Shown here piece by piece: positions 1 through 7,178 of a stretch of DNA of 64,000 nt. Numbering within the stretch: the stretch's first letter is position 1; each line of letters starts with the position of its first letter. A program made the position numbers and the translations under genes. The notes under the pieces were generated by a model. The model worked only from the letters and a program-made list of their open reading frames with translations. It was not told the DNA's origin and searched no databases. The DNA comes from Nocardia brasiliensis NBRC 14402. Lineage in GTDB: Bacteria; Actinomycetota; Actinomycetes; Mycobacteriales; Mycobacteriaceae. The stretch is from assembly GCF_000308475.2 (NCBI RefSeq), contig NZ_BAFT02000094.1, positions 1 to 64,000 on the forward strand, given 5' to 3'.

Positions 1-1203
1 GCGCCGTACGTCGAACCGACGCAGGTGATGCGGCGCGGCGGCCCGCACGCACAACCGCTCGCTTATTCGCAGGTGCCGCCGGAGCAGGCCGCGACGCGGA
101 TGCCGCCACCGATGGACAAGCGACGCCCGCCGACCCACGCGCCGACCCAGCAGCCGGTCCCCTATCGCGAGGATCCGCCGCCGCCACGTCAATTCCGTGG
201 CGCGCCGCCCCCTCCGCCACCGTCCGCGCCGCCGCGGCGGGAACGGGCTCCGCGGCCGCGCCGCAAGCGCCACTATTTCCGCTGGTTCCTGGTGTTGCTG
301 CTGGTGCTCGTGCTGGCCGCGATCGGTGCCGTGATCCAACTCGACCGATCCCTGACCCGTATCCCCGCGTTGGCGAACTACGCCGAGCGCGTCGGGGACA
401 CGCCGGGCACCAACTGGCTGCTCGTCGGTTCCGACGGCCGCGCGGGTCTGTCGCCCGAGCAGGAGCAGGAGCTCGCCACCGGCGGCGAGGTCGGCCCGGA
501 ACGCACCGACACGATCATGCTCGTGCACGTCCCGAAGTCGGGTAAGGCGACGTTGGTCAGTCTGCCGCGCGACTCGTATGTCAGCATCCCCGGCAACGGC
601 AAGGACAAGCTGAACGCCGCCTTCGCGATCGGCGGCGCGCCACTGCTCGTGCAGACCGTCGAGATCGCCACCGGCCTGCGCATCGACCACTACGCGCAGA
701 TCGGTTTCAGCGGTTTCGCCGGCGTGGTCGACGCGCTCGGCGGCATCGACGTGTGCCTGCCCACCGCCATCGACGACCCGCTGGCCGGGATAAACCTGCC
801 CGCGGGCTGCCAGAAACTGACCGGTCCGGAGGCCCTCGGTTTCGTGCGCAGCCGCGCGACCGCGCTGGCCGACCTGGACCGGATGAACAATCAGCGCATC
901 TTCATGTCCGCCTTGCTGAAGAAGGCGACAAGCGCTGCGACCCTGGCCAATCCGTTCAAGCTCTGGCCGCTGGCCTCGGACACGGTCAAGTCGCTGAAGG
1001 TCGACAACGGGGACCACATCTGGAACCTGGGACAGCTCGGCTGGGCGCTGCGCGGCGACACGGTGGCCACGACGGTGCCGATCGGCGGCTTCGACGACAC
1101 CGCCAGCGGCAACGTGCTGCTCTGGGACAAGAGCAAGGCGAGCGGATTCTTCGAGGCGCTCGCGAAGGACCAACCGATCCCAGAGGATCTGCTCACCAGG
1201 TAA
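1..1203 (+). CDS. LCP (LytR-CpsA-Psr) family cell-wall glycopolymer ligase, 5' truncated by window edge
   Basis: The reading frame is open from base 1, so the true start lies upstream of the window. What is present is a Pro/Arg-rich cytoplasmic segment, one transmembrane helix (about bases 280-340) and an extracytoplasmic LCP domain from about base 395 to the stop. Signature stretches include NWLLVGSDGR, ERTDTIMLVHV, SLPRDSYVSIPG, GGIDVCLP and LDRMNNQRIF. LCP enzymes move glycopolymers such as arabinogalactan from lipid carriers onto peptidoglycan at the outer face of the membrane. The next gene starts 10 bases after the stop, so the two are probably cotranscribed. In M. tuberculosis an LCP-type gene (Rv3840) likewise precedes bfrB. 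The family is certain; which polymer it attaches cannot be told. Confidence 0.9.
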   Translation, partial: APYVEPTQVMRRGGPHAQPLAYSQVPPEQAATRMPPPMDKRRPPTHAPTQQPVPYREDPPPPRQFRGAPPPPPPSAPPRRERAPRPRRKRHYFRWFLVLLLVLVLAAIGAVIQLDRSLTRIPALANYAERVGDTPGTNWLLVGSDGRAGLSPEQEQELATGGEVGPERTDTIMLVHVPKSGKATLVSLPRDSYVSIPGNGKDKLNAAFAIGGAPLLVQTVEIATGLRIDHYAQIGFSGFAGVVDALGGIDVCLPTAIDDPLAGINLPAGCQKLTGPEALGFVRSRATALADLDRMNNQRIFMSALLKKATSAATLANPFKLWPLASDTVKSLKVDNGDHIWNLGQLGWALRGDTVATTVPIGGFDDTASGNVLLWDKSKASGFFEALAKDQPIPEDLLTR

Positions 1204-1213
1204 CGTCGATCAC

Positions 1214-1756
1214 ATGGCCGACATCGACGAGTCGTTCCCTGGTCTGCTGCGCGAGCAACTGCACCGCGGCTTCACCGCCGCCCAGCAGTATCTGGCCGCC
1301 GCCGTGTACTTCGATTCGAAACGGTTGCCGCAGTTGGCCAAACACTGTTACGCGAAGTCCGCCGAGCAGCGTGCGCACGCGCTGCGGATGGTCCAGTATC
1401 TGCTCGATCGCGATCTGGAGATCCGGATCGGCGGGCTGCACGAGGTCCGGTCCAGTTTCGAATCTCCGCGTGCCGCAATAGCTTTCCTGCTGGACGACGA
1501 GCAGAGCCGGAGCACCCAGATCACCGGGCTGGCGCGGGCGGCCCGCGAATCGGGCGACTATCTCGGCGAGCGGTTCATCCAGTGGTTCCTCAAGGAACAG
1601 GTGGAAGACGTCGCCCGGATGACCACGCTGCTGGCCGTGATCGACCGCGCGGCGGGCGACCTGTTCGATGTCGAACAGTTCATGGCGCGCGAGTTAAGGG
1701 CGCCCCAACGCGTCGATACCACGATGCCGAAAATGGCAGGCGCAGCAAAGAATTAA
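1214..1756 (+). CDS. Ferritin-like protein with degenerate ferroxidase centre
   Basis: This is a 180-residue ferritin-fold protein, clearly paralogous to the bfrB product encoded just downstream (shared blocks LPQLAK, YLLDRDL, GDYLGE, QWFLKEQVE). Aligned with E. coli FtnA, the ligand Glu17 is Gly19 here and the bridging ligand Glu50 is Gln52. His55, Glu96 and Gln129 match the remaining ligands (His53, Glu94, Gln127). A normal di-iron site therefore looks unlikely. By inference it could be a structural or nucleation subunit that mixes with the neighbouring BfrB, much like an L-chain. The start lies 10 bases after the LCP stop with no obvious Shine-Dalgarno sequence, which suggests coupling. 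Alternatively it is a decaying duplicate, although the frame is intact and full length. Confidence 0.88.
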   Translation: MADIDESFPGLLREQLHRGFTAAQQYLAAAVYFDSKRLPQLAKHCYAKSAEQRAHALRMVQYLLDRDLEIRIGGLHEVRSSFESPRAAIAFLLDDEQSRSTQITGLARAARESGDYLGERFIQWFLKEQVEDVARMTTLLAVIDRAAGDLFDVEQFMARELRAPQRVDTTMPKMAGAAKN

Positions 1757-1775
1757 TTAGGCAATACTAGCCTCA
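1757..1775 (+). promoter_or_regulatory. IdeR/DtxR-like iron box upstream of bfrB
   Basis: The 19-base site TTAGGCAATACTAGCCTCA matches the consensus TTAGGTTAGGCTAACCTAA at 13 of 19 positions. It begins right after the stop codon of the upstream ferritin-like gene. A weaker second match with a good left half (TAAGGTT) begins at 1777. The box ends 16 bases before the proposed -35, a position suited to activation. In mycobacteria, IdeR activates bfrB when iron is plentiful. The site is an inference from similarity. Confidence 0.6.
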
Positions 1776-1791
1776 ATAAGGTTGCACTTGG

Positions 1792-1827
1792 ATGACACGC
1801 GCCTTGACCAGCGCTAATGTCACCTCT
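1792..1827 (+). promoter_or_regulatory. Probable bfrB promoter (leaderless)
   Basis: ATGACA (1792-1797, close to TTGACA) lies 17 bases before TAATGT (1815-1820), which lies 7 bases before the ATG at 1828. The transcript would start at or next to the start codon. This layout makes the in-frame ATG at 1792 part of the -35 element rather than the translation start. Confidence 0.5.
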
Positions 1828-2376
1828 ATGTCCAGCCATCCGGAGTCCCCGCGCAGCAAATTCCACGGCCTGCTTCACGATCAGATCAGGCATGAATTCA
1901 ATGCCGAACATCAATACATCGCTATCGCGGTGTGGTTCGACAATGCTGATCTGCCCCAGTTGGCCAAGCGGTTCTACGCGCAGGCGGTCGAAGAGCGTAA
2001 TCACGCGATGATGATCGTGCAGTACTTCCTCGATCGTGATATCAGCGTCGACCTCGCCGGGATCGACGCCGCGAAATCCAAGTTCGAGAATGTGCGCGAA
2101 CCGATCGCGCTGGCCCTCGCCCAGGAGAAGACGGTCACCGACCAGATCATCCAGCTGGCGAGCACGGCCCGCGAAGAGGGCGACTACCTCGGCGAGCAGT
2201 TCATGCAGTGGTTCCTGAAGGAGCAGGTCGAGGAGGTCGCCAATATGACCACCCTGCTCAATATCGCCGATCGCGCCGGGTCGAACCTGTTCGATCTGGA
2301 AGAGTTCATCGCGCGCGAAATGAGTGGTCCCAGCGATGCTTCCGGCGCGCCGTCGGCCGCGGGCGGCACCGTTTGA
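1828..2376 (+). CDS. bfrB: Ferritin BfrB
   Basis: This is a 182-residue non-haem ferritin that stores iron in the cytosol by oxidising Fe(II) and depositing it in a 24-subunit shell. All ferroxidase ligands are present: Glu23, Glu56, His59, Glu100 and Gln133, with Glu136 as the likely third-site residue. The C-terminal tail ASGAPSAAGG resembles the tail of M. tuberculosis BfrB. The ATG at 1828 is preferred over the in-frame ATG at 1792 because it gives the family length and lies 7 bases after a -10 hexamer. An IdeR-like box sits upstream and a strong hairpin follows the stop. The preceding gene encodes a paralogue lacking two of these ligands. Confidence 0.95.
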   Translation: MSSHPESPRSKFHGLLHDQIRHEFNAEHQYIAIAVWFDNADLPQLAKRFYAQAVEERNHAMMIVQYFLDRDISVDLAGIDAAKSKFENVREPIALALAQEKTVTDQIIQLASTAREEGDYLGEQFMQWFLKEQVEEVANMTTLLNIADRAGSNLFDLEEFIAREMSGPSDASGAPSAAGGTV

Positions 2377-2398
2377 TCGGCTCGCTGCGATAAGCGAC

Positions 2399-2432
2399 AA
2401 GGCCCAGCTCTTCGCGACGAGCTGGGCCTTTT
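2399..2432 (+). terminator. Rho-independent terminator after bfrB
   Basis: A 12-base-pair stem (AAGGCCCAGCTC / GAGCTGGGCCTT) with an 8-base loop is followed by a short T run. It may also serve the candidate peptide gene approaching from the other strand. Confidence 0.85.
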
Positions 2433-2445
2433 GCCATTCCCTGAG

Positions 2446-2502
2446 CTAGCTGGCGCTCAGCGTGCTGATCAAGGACGTGATGATCTTCAGGATCTGCTCC
2501 AT
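2446..2502 (-). CDS. Candidate 18-residue amphipathic peptide
   Basis: A minimal reading frame encodes MEQILKIITSLISTLSAS. A good Shine-Dalgarno sequence (AATGAGG) sits seven bases before the ATG, and the bfrB terminator hairpin lies just beyond the stop. On a helical wheel the Ile/Leu residues would group on one side and the Ser/Thr/Lys/Glu residues on the other, as in small membrane-active or pore-forming peptides. The gene lies alone between bfrB and the DUF5926 gene. No family is recognised. Its shortness means it could be chance, but the ribosome site, AT-richer codons and isolated position favour a real small gene. A poor half-match to an iron box lies at 2562-2580. Confidence 0.45.
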   Translation of the reverse strand: MEQILKIITSLISTLSAS

Positions 2503-2632
2503 TGGTGTGCCTCATTCCTCATCGTTTTCGGTGAGACTGCCCTCACCTGCACCAGCCTTCGGTGTCAGAGGAGAACCTAACGGAGCAGCGATCATTCAGT
2601 TGGATTTTGACTGAATTCAATCCGCTTAATTG

Positions 2633-3553
2633 TCAGCGCAGGGTGACCTGACGCGAGCGCAGACCGTCGCGCGAACGACGCTCGTCGGCGGTCAGCGGCG
2701 CATCCGTGGCCAGTGCCTCGGCCAGCCGGGCGCCGAATTCCTCGGCGGGCTTGGTCCATTCGTCCGCGTGCCGTTCCCGATCCAGGTCGAACACCGGGAC
2801 GAGCACACCGTGCGTGCGGAACGAACCGGCGAACCGGGAACCTTCGCCGAGGTGCAGTCCGCCCGCGGCGTGCAGCCGGGCCAGCGCCAGCATCAGGTCG
2901 TCCTCGTGCTCCGGGCGGACCCAGCGGATATGCGCCTTCTCGCCGGCATCCACCCACCACGCGGCACCTGCGGTGTCCGGCGCGAGCGCGATCCGCGCCG
3001 ACGGCATGATCGCCTGCTTGGCCTGTTCGATGGTCGCGGCCACCTGCGCGTCGGGCTGCACGCCCTCGGGCACCCACCAGTCGAAGTCCTGGTGCACCGT
3101 GAGATCCAGGGCGGCGCCCGGATCGATCACGTCGGCCAGCCGCGGACCGCCCGCCACACTCTCCACCGACGACAGCGAGTCGCCGGGCTCGGCGGACTGC
3201 GTCCACAGGATGGCGGCGGCCAGGTCGGCACCCGCGTCGGCGCTCTGGAACTGCGTTTGCGCGCCGACGAATCCGGTCGGCGGCTCACCCGCGCGCGCCA
3301 GCGCGGCGACCGCACCGGGAAGCACGGTGGCGAGCACGACCGGGCGCTCGGCCGCGACGCTCGACGCCAGCTTCAGCTCGGCGGTCGCCGACGGCACGAA
3401 CTCGCGCAGCGCGACCAGATCGCACTCCGCGGCCAGCCCCTCGAAGGGACGCGTGACGGTCTGCGCCGCCTGCTCCTGCGCGGCCTTCCGCTCGGCGAGA
3501 CGCTGGGCCCGGTTCCCGCCGGGCTTAGGACTGTTGCGCTTGCTCTTACCCAC
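2633..3553 (-). CDS. DUF5926 family protein
   Basis: This 306-residue cytosolic protein begins with a strongly basic, Gln/Ala-rich tail (MGKSKRNSPKPGGN, then QRLAERKAAQEQ) of the type found in actinobacterial DUF5926 proteins. No signal peptide, transmembrane segment or catalytic motif can be seen, and the molecular role is unknown. The chosen GTG start has TAGGTT eight bases upstream, consistent with a leaderless transcript. An inverted repeat (ATTCAGT, 9-base spacer, ACTGAAT; 2594-2616) lies just past the 3' end. Confidence 0.8.
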   Translation of the reverse strand: MGKSKRNSPKPGGNRAQRLAERKAAQEQAAQTVTRPFEGLAAECDLVALREFVPSATAELKLASSVAAERPVVLATVLPGAVAALARAGEPPTGFVGAQTQFQSADAGADLAAAILWTQSAEPGDSLSSVESVAGGPRLADVIDPGAALDLTVHQDFDWWVPEGVQPDAQVAATIEQAKQAIMPSARIALAPDTAGAAWWVDAGEKAHIRWVRPEHEDDLMLALARLHAAGGLHLGEGSRFAGSFRTHGVLVPVFDLDRERHADEWTKPAEEFGARLAEALATDAPLTADERRSRDGLRSRQVTLR

Positions 3554-3933
3554 GGGGGGTCAACCTACAGGGTGTGCCCGCCGCCACCCCGCGCGCCACG
3601 TCGGCGAATCCCACCCGGCCCCGCCGCCACACCACCGGCCTCCGAATAAGCAACGCACCCAACCACGTTCGCCGTCCTGCCCGCCCCGCACTCCCCGACC
3701 CGGCCGCCGACACCCGGCAACCGCCGTTCACCGGGGTATACAAACCACCCGGATGCCGCTCGGCTCACCGGCTGTCGCGTCCAACGGGACCGCCCCCTCG
3801 ACACGGGTCATCGCCCGCTCGACGGTTCTGCCGCGCACCCCAGCATTCGAGTTCGAGCCGTCGACAGCAGCCCGGCGCCACCGGTTGTCACCACCCCGAA
3901 TCCCGTTGAGCACGCGGCACTTCCGGGGCGTGC
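3554..3933. other. Intergenic segment without supported gene
   Basis: GC-rich non-coding stretch between the DUF5926 gene and the repeat array. A shorter, weaker copy of the downstream repeat may begin near 3887. Nothing else is supported. Confidence 0.5.
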
Positions 3934-4448
3934 CGTCACACGCCGCCGCGCAGGGTCCGGATGCGGCCGAGTCTGAGCACGCAGCACTTTCCGCCGAGCA
4001 GTCACACCCAGCCGCGGAAGGTTGCGTGCGACCGGGCCCACTCGCGCGGGCACTCTCCGCCGAGCGATCACACCCTGCCGCAGAGGGGTTTTGATGTGGC
4101 CCGGCCTGAGCGCGCGGCGCTACCCGGCCAGCGGTCGCACCCTGCCGTAGAGGGGTTTTGATGCGGCCGGGTCTGAGCTGCGCGGCGCTACCCTACGAGC
4201 AGTCGCACCTGCTGCGAAAGGGTTTGCTGCCCCACCGCGCGGCGCTTCAGGCGCGCGGTCACACCCTGCCGCGGAGGGTATGCGTACGGCGTGGCGCTTT
4301 CCGGCGAGCAGTCACAGGCTGCCGCGGAGGGTTTGCGAGTGGCCCGGCCTGAGCGCGCGGCGCTACCCGGCCAGCGGTCGCCTCCTGCCGTAGAGGGTTG
4401 GTTTGCGCGCAGTCCGGCCTGAGAGTGCGCGGCATTTCCCGGGTGCGG
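3934..4448. repeat. Degenerate tandem array, about 8 units of 53-71 bp, abutting the glpQ1 3' end
   Basis: Units begin at 3934, 4001, 4067, 4134, 4202, 4258, 4311 and 4377. The shared pattern is GTCACACCCTGCCG, then a purine-rich GGAGGGTTTTG block, GCGGCCCGGCCTGAGC, a GCGCGGCGCT block and a GAGCG/CAGCG junction. The ninth unit in register (4448 onward) is the end of the glpQ1 coding sequence itself, including its stop codon. The array therefore looks like repeated, diverged copies of that gene's 3' end. Units abut directly with no unique spacers, so this is not a CRISPR array. Confidence 0.8.
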
Positions 4449-5216
4449 TCAGGCGCTGCCGAGGAGGGCTTTGGTGCGGCCGGGGTGGTTGGTGGCGACC
4501 CAGCTGACGCCGAGGTCGGCGCAGAGGCGGACGTCGTCGGGGTCGTCCACGGTCCAGCAGTAGGTGGCGCGGCCCGCGGCGGCGGCCTTGTCGACCAGTT
4601 CGGGGTGTTCGCGCAACGTCTTCACCGACGGTCCGACCGCGGTCGCGCCGACCGTCGTCGCGGCGCTGCCGCCGAGGTAGCGGGAGGATTCGCCGAGCAG
4701 CACGGTCGGCAGCAGCGGCGCGGCGCGGCGGATCCGCCAGACCGCGGTCGCGGCGAACGACATCACCACCGCGCGTGAGTGATCGGCGGACGCGGGCGTC
4801 GCGATGCCGAACCGCTGCAGCTCGGCGAGCAGCTTGTTCTCCACCAGCGCGCCATAACGCACGGGATGTTTGGTCTCGATGAACAGCTTGGTCGGCCTGC
4901 TGCGCCAGTCCAGCACGAGGGTGATCAGCTCGCTGAGCGTGAGCACCGGCGACGGTTCGCCGTCCGCGCCGAAGTCCAGTTCCTTCAGTTCGTCCAGCGT
5001 CATCTCGCTGACCAGGCCGGTACCGGACGAGGTCCGGTCGACGGTGCGGTCGTGCACGCACACCAGGTGCCCGTCCCTGGTCAGCCGGACGTCGCATTCG
5101 ACGCCGTCCGCGCCTTCCTGCAGCGCCAACTCGTATGCGGCGAGCGTGTGTTCGGGACGCGCCGCCGAGGCACCCCGATGCGCCACGACGAACGGTGCGC
5201 GACTGCCCTGGCTCAC
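4449..5216 (-). CDS. glpQ1: Glycerophosphodiester phosphodiesterase
   Basis: This 255-residue enzyme hydrolyses deacylated phospholipids (glycerophosphodiesters) to sn-glycerol-3-phosphate and an alcohol. The GDPD signature is complete: VAHRG with His13, PEHT with Glu22, VECDVRLTRDG with Glu40 and Asp42, and VHD with His55. No signal peptide is visible, so it is probably cytosolic. Its start overlaps the stop of the upstream DUF4328 gene by four bases, as expected of a translationally coupled operon. The same pair (Rv3842c-Rv3843c) follows bfrB in M. tuberculosis, which supports the symbol. A repeat array resembling its 3' end lies immediately downstream. Confidence 0.93.
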   Translation of the reverse strand: MSQGSRAPFVVAHRGASAARPEHTLAAYELALQEGADGVECDVRLTRDGHLVCVHDRTVDRTSSGTGLVSEMTLDELKELDFGADGEPSPVLTLSELITLVLDWRSRPTKLFIETKHPVRYGALVENKLLAELQRFGIATPASADHSRAVVMSFAATAVWRIRRAAPLLPTVLLGESSRYLGGSAATTVGATAVGPSVKTLREHPELVDKAAAAGRATYCWTVDDPDDVRLCADLGVSWVATNHPGRTKALLGSA

Positions 5217-6271
5217 TTGGCCATAACCTCCTCGTGCTCACGGTCCACTGCACCGTCGGGCGGGTTCTGCGGTTCGGCGTCCGCGGCGACGGGCTGCTCG
5301 ACGGTAGCGGGTGCGCCGCGGCCGCCGGGCTGCACGGGTTCGATCACCGGTACGGGCGGGTCGACGGCGATCACCCAGCGGCGCGCGATCCGGCTGTGGC
5401 CGAACGCGTCTCGTTCCTCGATCGCGCGCAGCATGGTGAGGGTGAGCAGCGCGACCGCGGCGGCGACCAGGTCGGTGAACGCCGTGAACAGTACGCCGTC
5501 GGCCTTGACCTGCAACGAGTCCGCGGTCCGCCAGTACAGCGCGGCCGCCGCGACGAGGCCGCCGACCACCCAGGCCGCCCACCAGATCCGGATCGCCCGT
5601 ACCGCCCGCGGATCGTCGCGCTCGGCGACGATCTCGGTCAGGAAGATGCCCGGCCACACCAGGTTGACCACCGGGACGACGCAGCCGAGCACGAGCATGC
5701 GCACCGACCGCGGCTCGCCGCGACCGGCCTGCTCGAAGACGGTTCGCCGGGTCCGGATCAGCCAGCCGACCATCGCGAGCGCACTGATCAGCGCAAGCAG
5801 CAGAGCCAGCAGCGCGGCGCCGACGACGAACGCGTCGGAGGCGAACAGCAGCGCGGGGTGGATCAACCGGGTCCGGTTGCGCAGCAGCAACAGATAACGC
5901 AGCAGCTCGGCGAGCGCCGCGAGGCCGAACACGACCGCGGTGGTGATCAGCAGGGTCGGCACCTTGCGGGTCAGTTTCGCGAACGGCAGCGCCGGGGCGG
6001 CCGGTTCCCGCGGCGGCTGGTCGAGCAGACCCCAGCGCGGGATCTGGGTGTAGCGCGGGGTCGCGGTCGCCGCGGGCCGGGCGCCGGAGCTCTTGCGCAG
6101 GCGATGATCGGGTCTGCGCGCCACCCACCGGTAGTTACGGCGTTCGGCGGGCGCGTCGATCGGGGCGGGCGACAGCAGCACGCCCCGGCAGCGCGGGCAC
6201 CAGTGCATCGGAGTCGACTGCACGGCCCATCGCGCACCGCAACGCGCACAAGGTTGGACAACCGTACTCAT
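5213..6271 (-). CDS. DUF4328 membrane protein with N-terminal zinc ribbon
   Basis: This 352-residue protein starts with two CxxC pairs (Cys8/Cys11 and Cys25/Cys28) forming a probable zinc ribbon. A polar linker follows, then about six hydrophobic helices, including LLITTAVVFGLAALAELLRY, ending in a Pro/Ala-rich tail. The arrangement fits DUF4328 proteins such as Rv3843c of M. tuberculosis. The function is unknown. It is the middle gene of a rhodanese-DUF4328-glpQ1 operon: 17 bases separate it from the rhodanese stop and it overlaps glpQ1 by four bases. Confidence 0.85.
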   Translation of the reverse strand: MSTVVQPCARCGARWAVQSTPMHWCPRCRGVLLSPAPIDAPAERRNYRWVARRPDHRLRKSSGARPAATATPRYTQIPRWGLLDQPPREPAAPALPFAKLTRKVPTLLITTAVVFGLAALAELLRYLLLLRNRTRLIHPALLFASDAFVVGAALLALLLALISALAMVGWLIRTRRTVFEQAGRGEPRSVRMLVLGCVVPVVNLVWPGIFLTEIVAERDDPRAVRAIRIWWAAWVVGGLVAAAALYWRTADSLQVKADGVLFTAFTDLVAAAVALLTLTMLRAIEERDAFGHSRIARRWVIAVDPPVPVIEPVQPGGRGAPATVEQPVAADAEPQNPPDGAVDREHEEVMAK

Positions 6272-6288
6272 CGCACCTCAGCTCTCCC

Positions 6289-6660
6289 TCAGTAGATCTT
6301 CGCCTGGTGGTCGCCGTCCGCGATCAGCGGGCGTCCGGCCTGCTGCCACGCCACCATGCCACCGCGGACCTGGATCGCTTCGAAGCCGATGTGCGTGAGG
6401 TATTCGACCACCTGGAGAGAACGGCCGCCTTGCCGGCAGATGACGTAGAGGTCGACGTCGAACTCCAGTTCGTCCACCCGGGCGGGCACGTCGACCATCG
6501 GGATGTGGATCGCGCCGGGCGCGTGTCCGAGCTGCCATTCGTCCTCTTCGCGCACGTCGAGCAGGATCGCCCGGGTGGGGTCCGGCGTGGCCGGCGCGGC
6601 GCGGTCGAAATCGCTCGGCAGCGCGTCCACCGGGACAGAGGGGACATGGGGACTCGTCAC
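6289..6660 (-). CDS. Single-domain rhodanese-like protein
   Basis: This 123-residue cytosolic protein carries one rhodanese fold with the active-site loop CRQGGRS (Cys75) and the LLDVREEDEW and GHAPGAIHIP motifs. Such proteins carry sulfane sulfur as a persulfide on the cysteine; the acceptor is unknown. It is the promoter-proximal gene of the operon containing the DUF4328 protein and glpQ1. Start is GTG; CAGGAT seven bases upstream could be a -10 element of a leaderless transcript. Confidence 0.88.
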   Translation of the reverse strand: MTSPHVPSVPVDALPSDFDRAAPATPDPTRAILLDVREEDEWQLGHAPGAIHIPMVDVPARVDELEFDVDLYVICRQGGRSLQVVEYLTHIGFEAIQVRGGMVAWQQAGRPLIADGDHQAKIY

Positions 6661-6810
6661 GGTTTCGATCCTGCCATGGGCACGCGGGGACCGCGCAGTT
6701 CCGGCCCGGCCGGGGACCTCGACAGCAAGCCGATACTTCAGGTATGTTCTGCGTCCCGGAACCCTGAACGAGGCCCGCTCAGGGGCGGCATGTGCCTATC
6801 TCCGACAGAG

Positions 6811-6852
6811 TTATCCACATAATCCACAACCTCATCCACAGGCTGTGGCTAT
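6811..6852. promoter_or_regulatory. Cluster of DnaA-box-like sites
   Basis: TTATCCACA (6811-6819) is a perfect classical DnaA box. It is followed directly by TAATCCACA (6820-6828) and TCATCCACA (6832-6840), then an inverted match TGTGGCTAT (6844-6852, 7 of 9). No dnaA, dnaN or other origin-associated gene is nearby, so this is not the usual oriC. It could bind DnaA for titration or regulation. Confidence 0.5.
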
Positions 6853-7166
6853 CAGACAGCGCACCAATCCAGGGTTCGGCTATCAAAGCAACCGCTTGGC
6901 TAACCCGCTCGCATTCTCGCGCACTCGAATCCGGTCGCTGCGTGTTGCGCTCGGTAACCGCTGGCGTGTCACGCGGCCGCGAACGACCGATCCGAGACTC
7001 CCCTCCACCAAGTACATCCCGGAGCGGTCATCCGCCGCTGACCTCGGAACTTGTGGCGCAGCATGTTCCGACATCTACTTGGACGACGCAGTGTGCGGTT
7101 CGGTTCCATAAAAAACGAGAACGCTAGCGAAAAACTTAAATATTGGGCTGCACCGGTAGCTGTCGG

Positions 7167-7172
7167 TAGCCT
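7167..7172 (+). promoter_or_regulatory. -10 hexamer of leaderless promoter
   Basis: TAGCCT (TANNNT) lies exactly six bases before the ATG at 7179. This decides that start over the in-frame GTG at 7173. Confidence 0.45.
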
Positions 7173-7178
7173 GTGCGC

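Larger units (their letters stand above)
6661..7178. other. Intergenic region with DnaA-box-like cluster and AT-rich tract
   Basis: No gene is supported. The region holds four DnaA-box-like sequences within 42 bases (listed separately) and a local AT-rich tract at about 7106-7143 just before the promoter of the next gene. Confidence 0.6.

Noticed and set aside
2562..2580. Second IdeR box near the 18-residue peptide gene
   Set aside because: Only the right half matches (11 of 19 overall); too weak to annotate.
3934..4448. Possible CRISPR array
   Set aside because: Repeats abut with no unique spacers, unit length varies from 53 to 71 and no cas genes are near.
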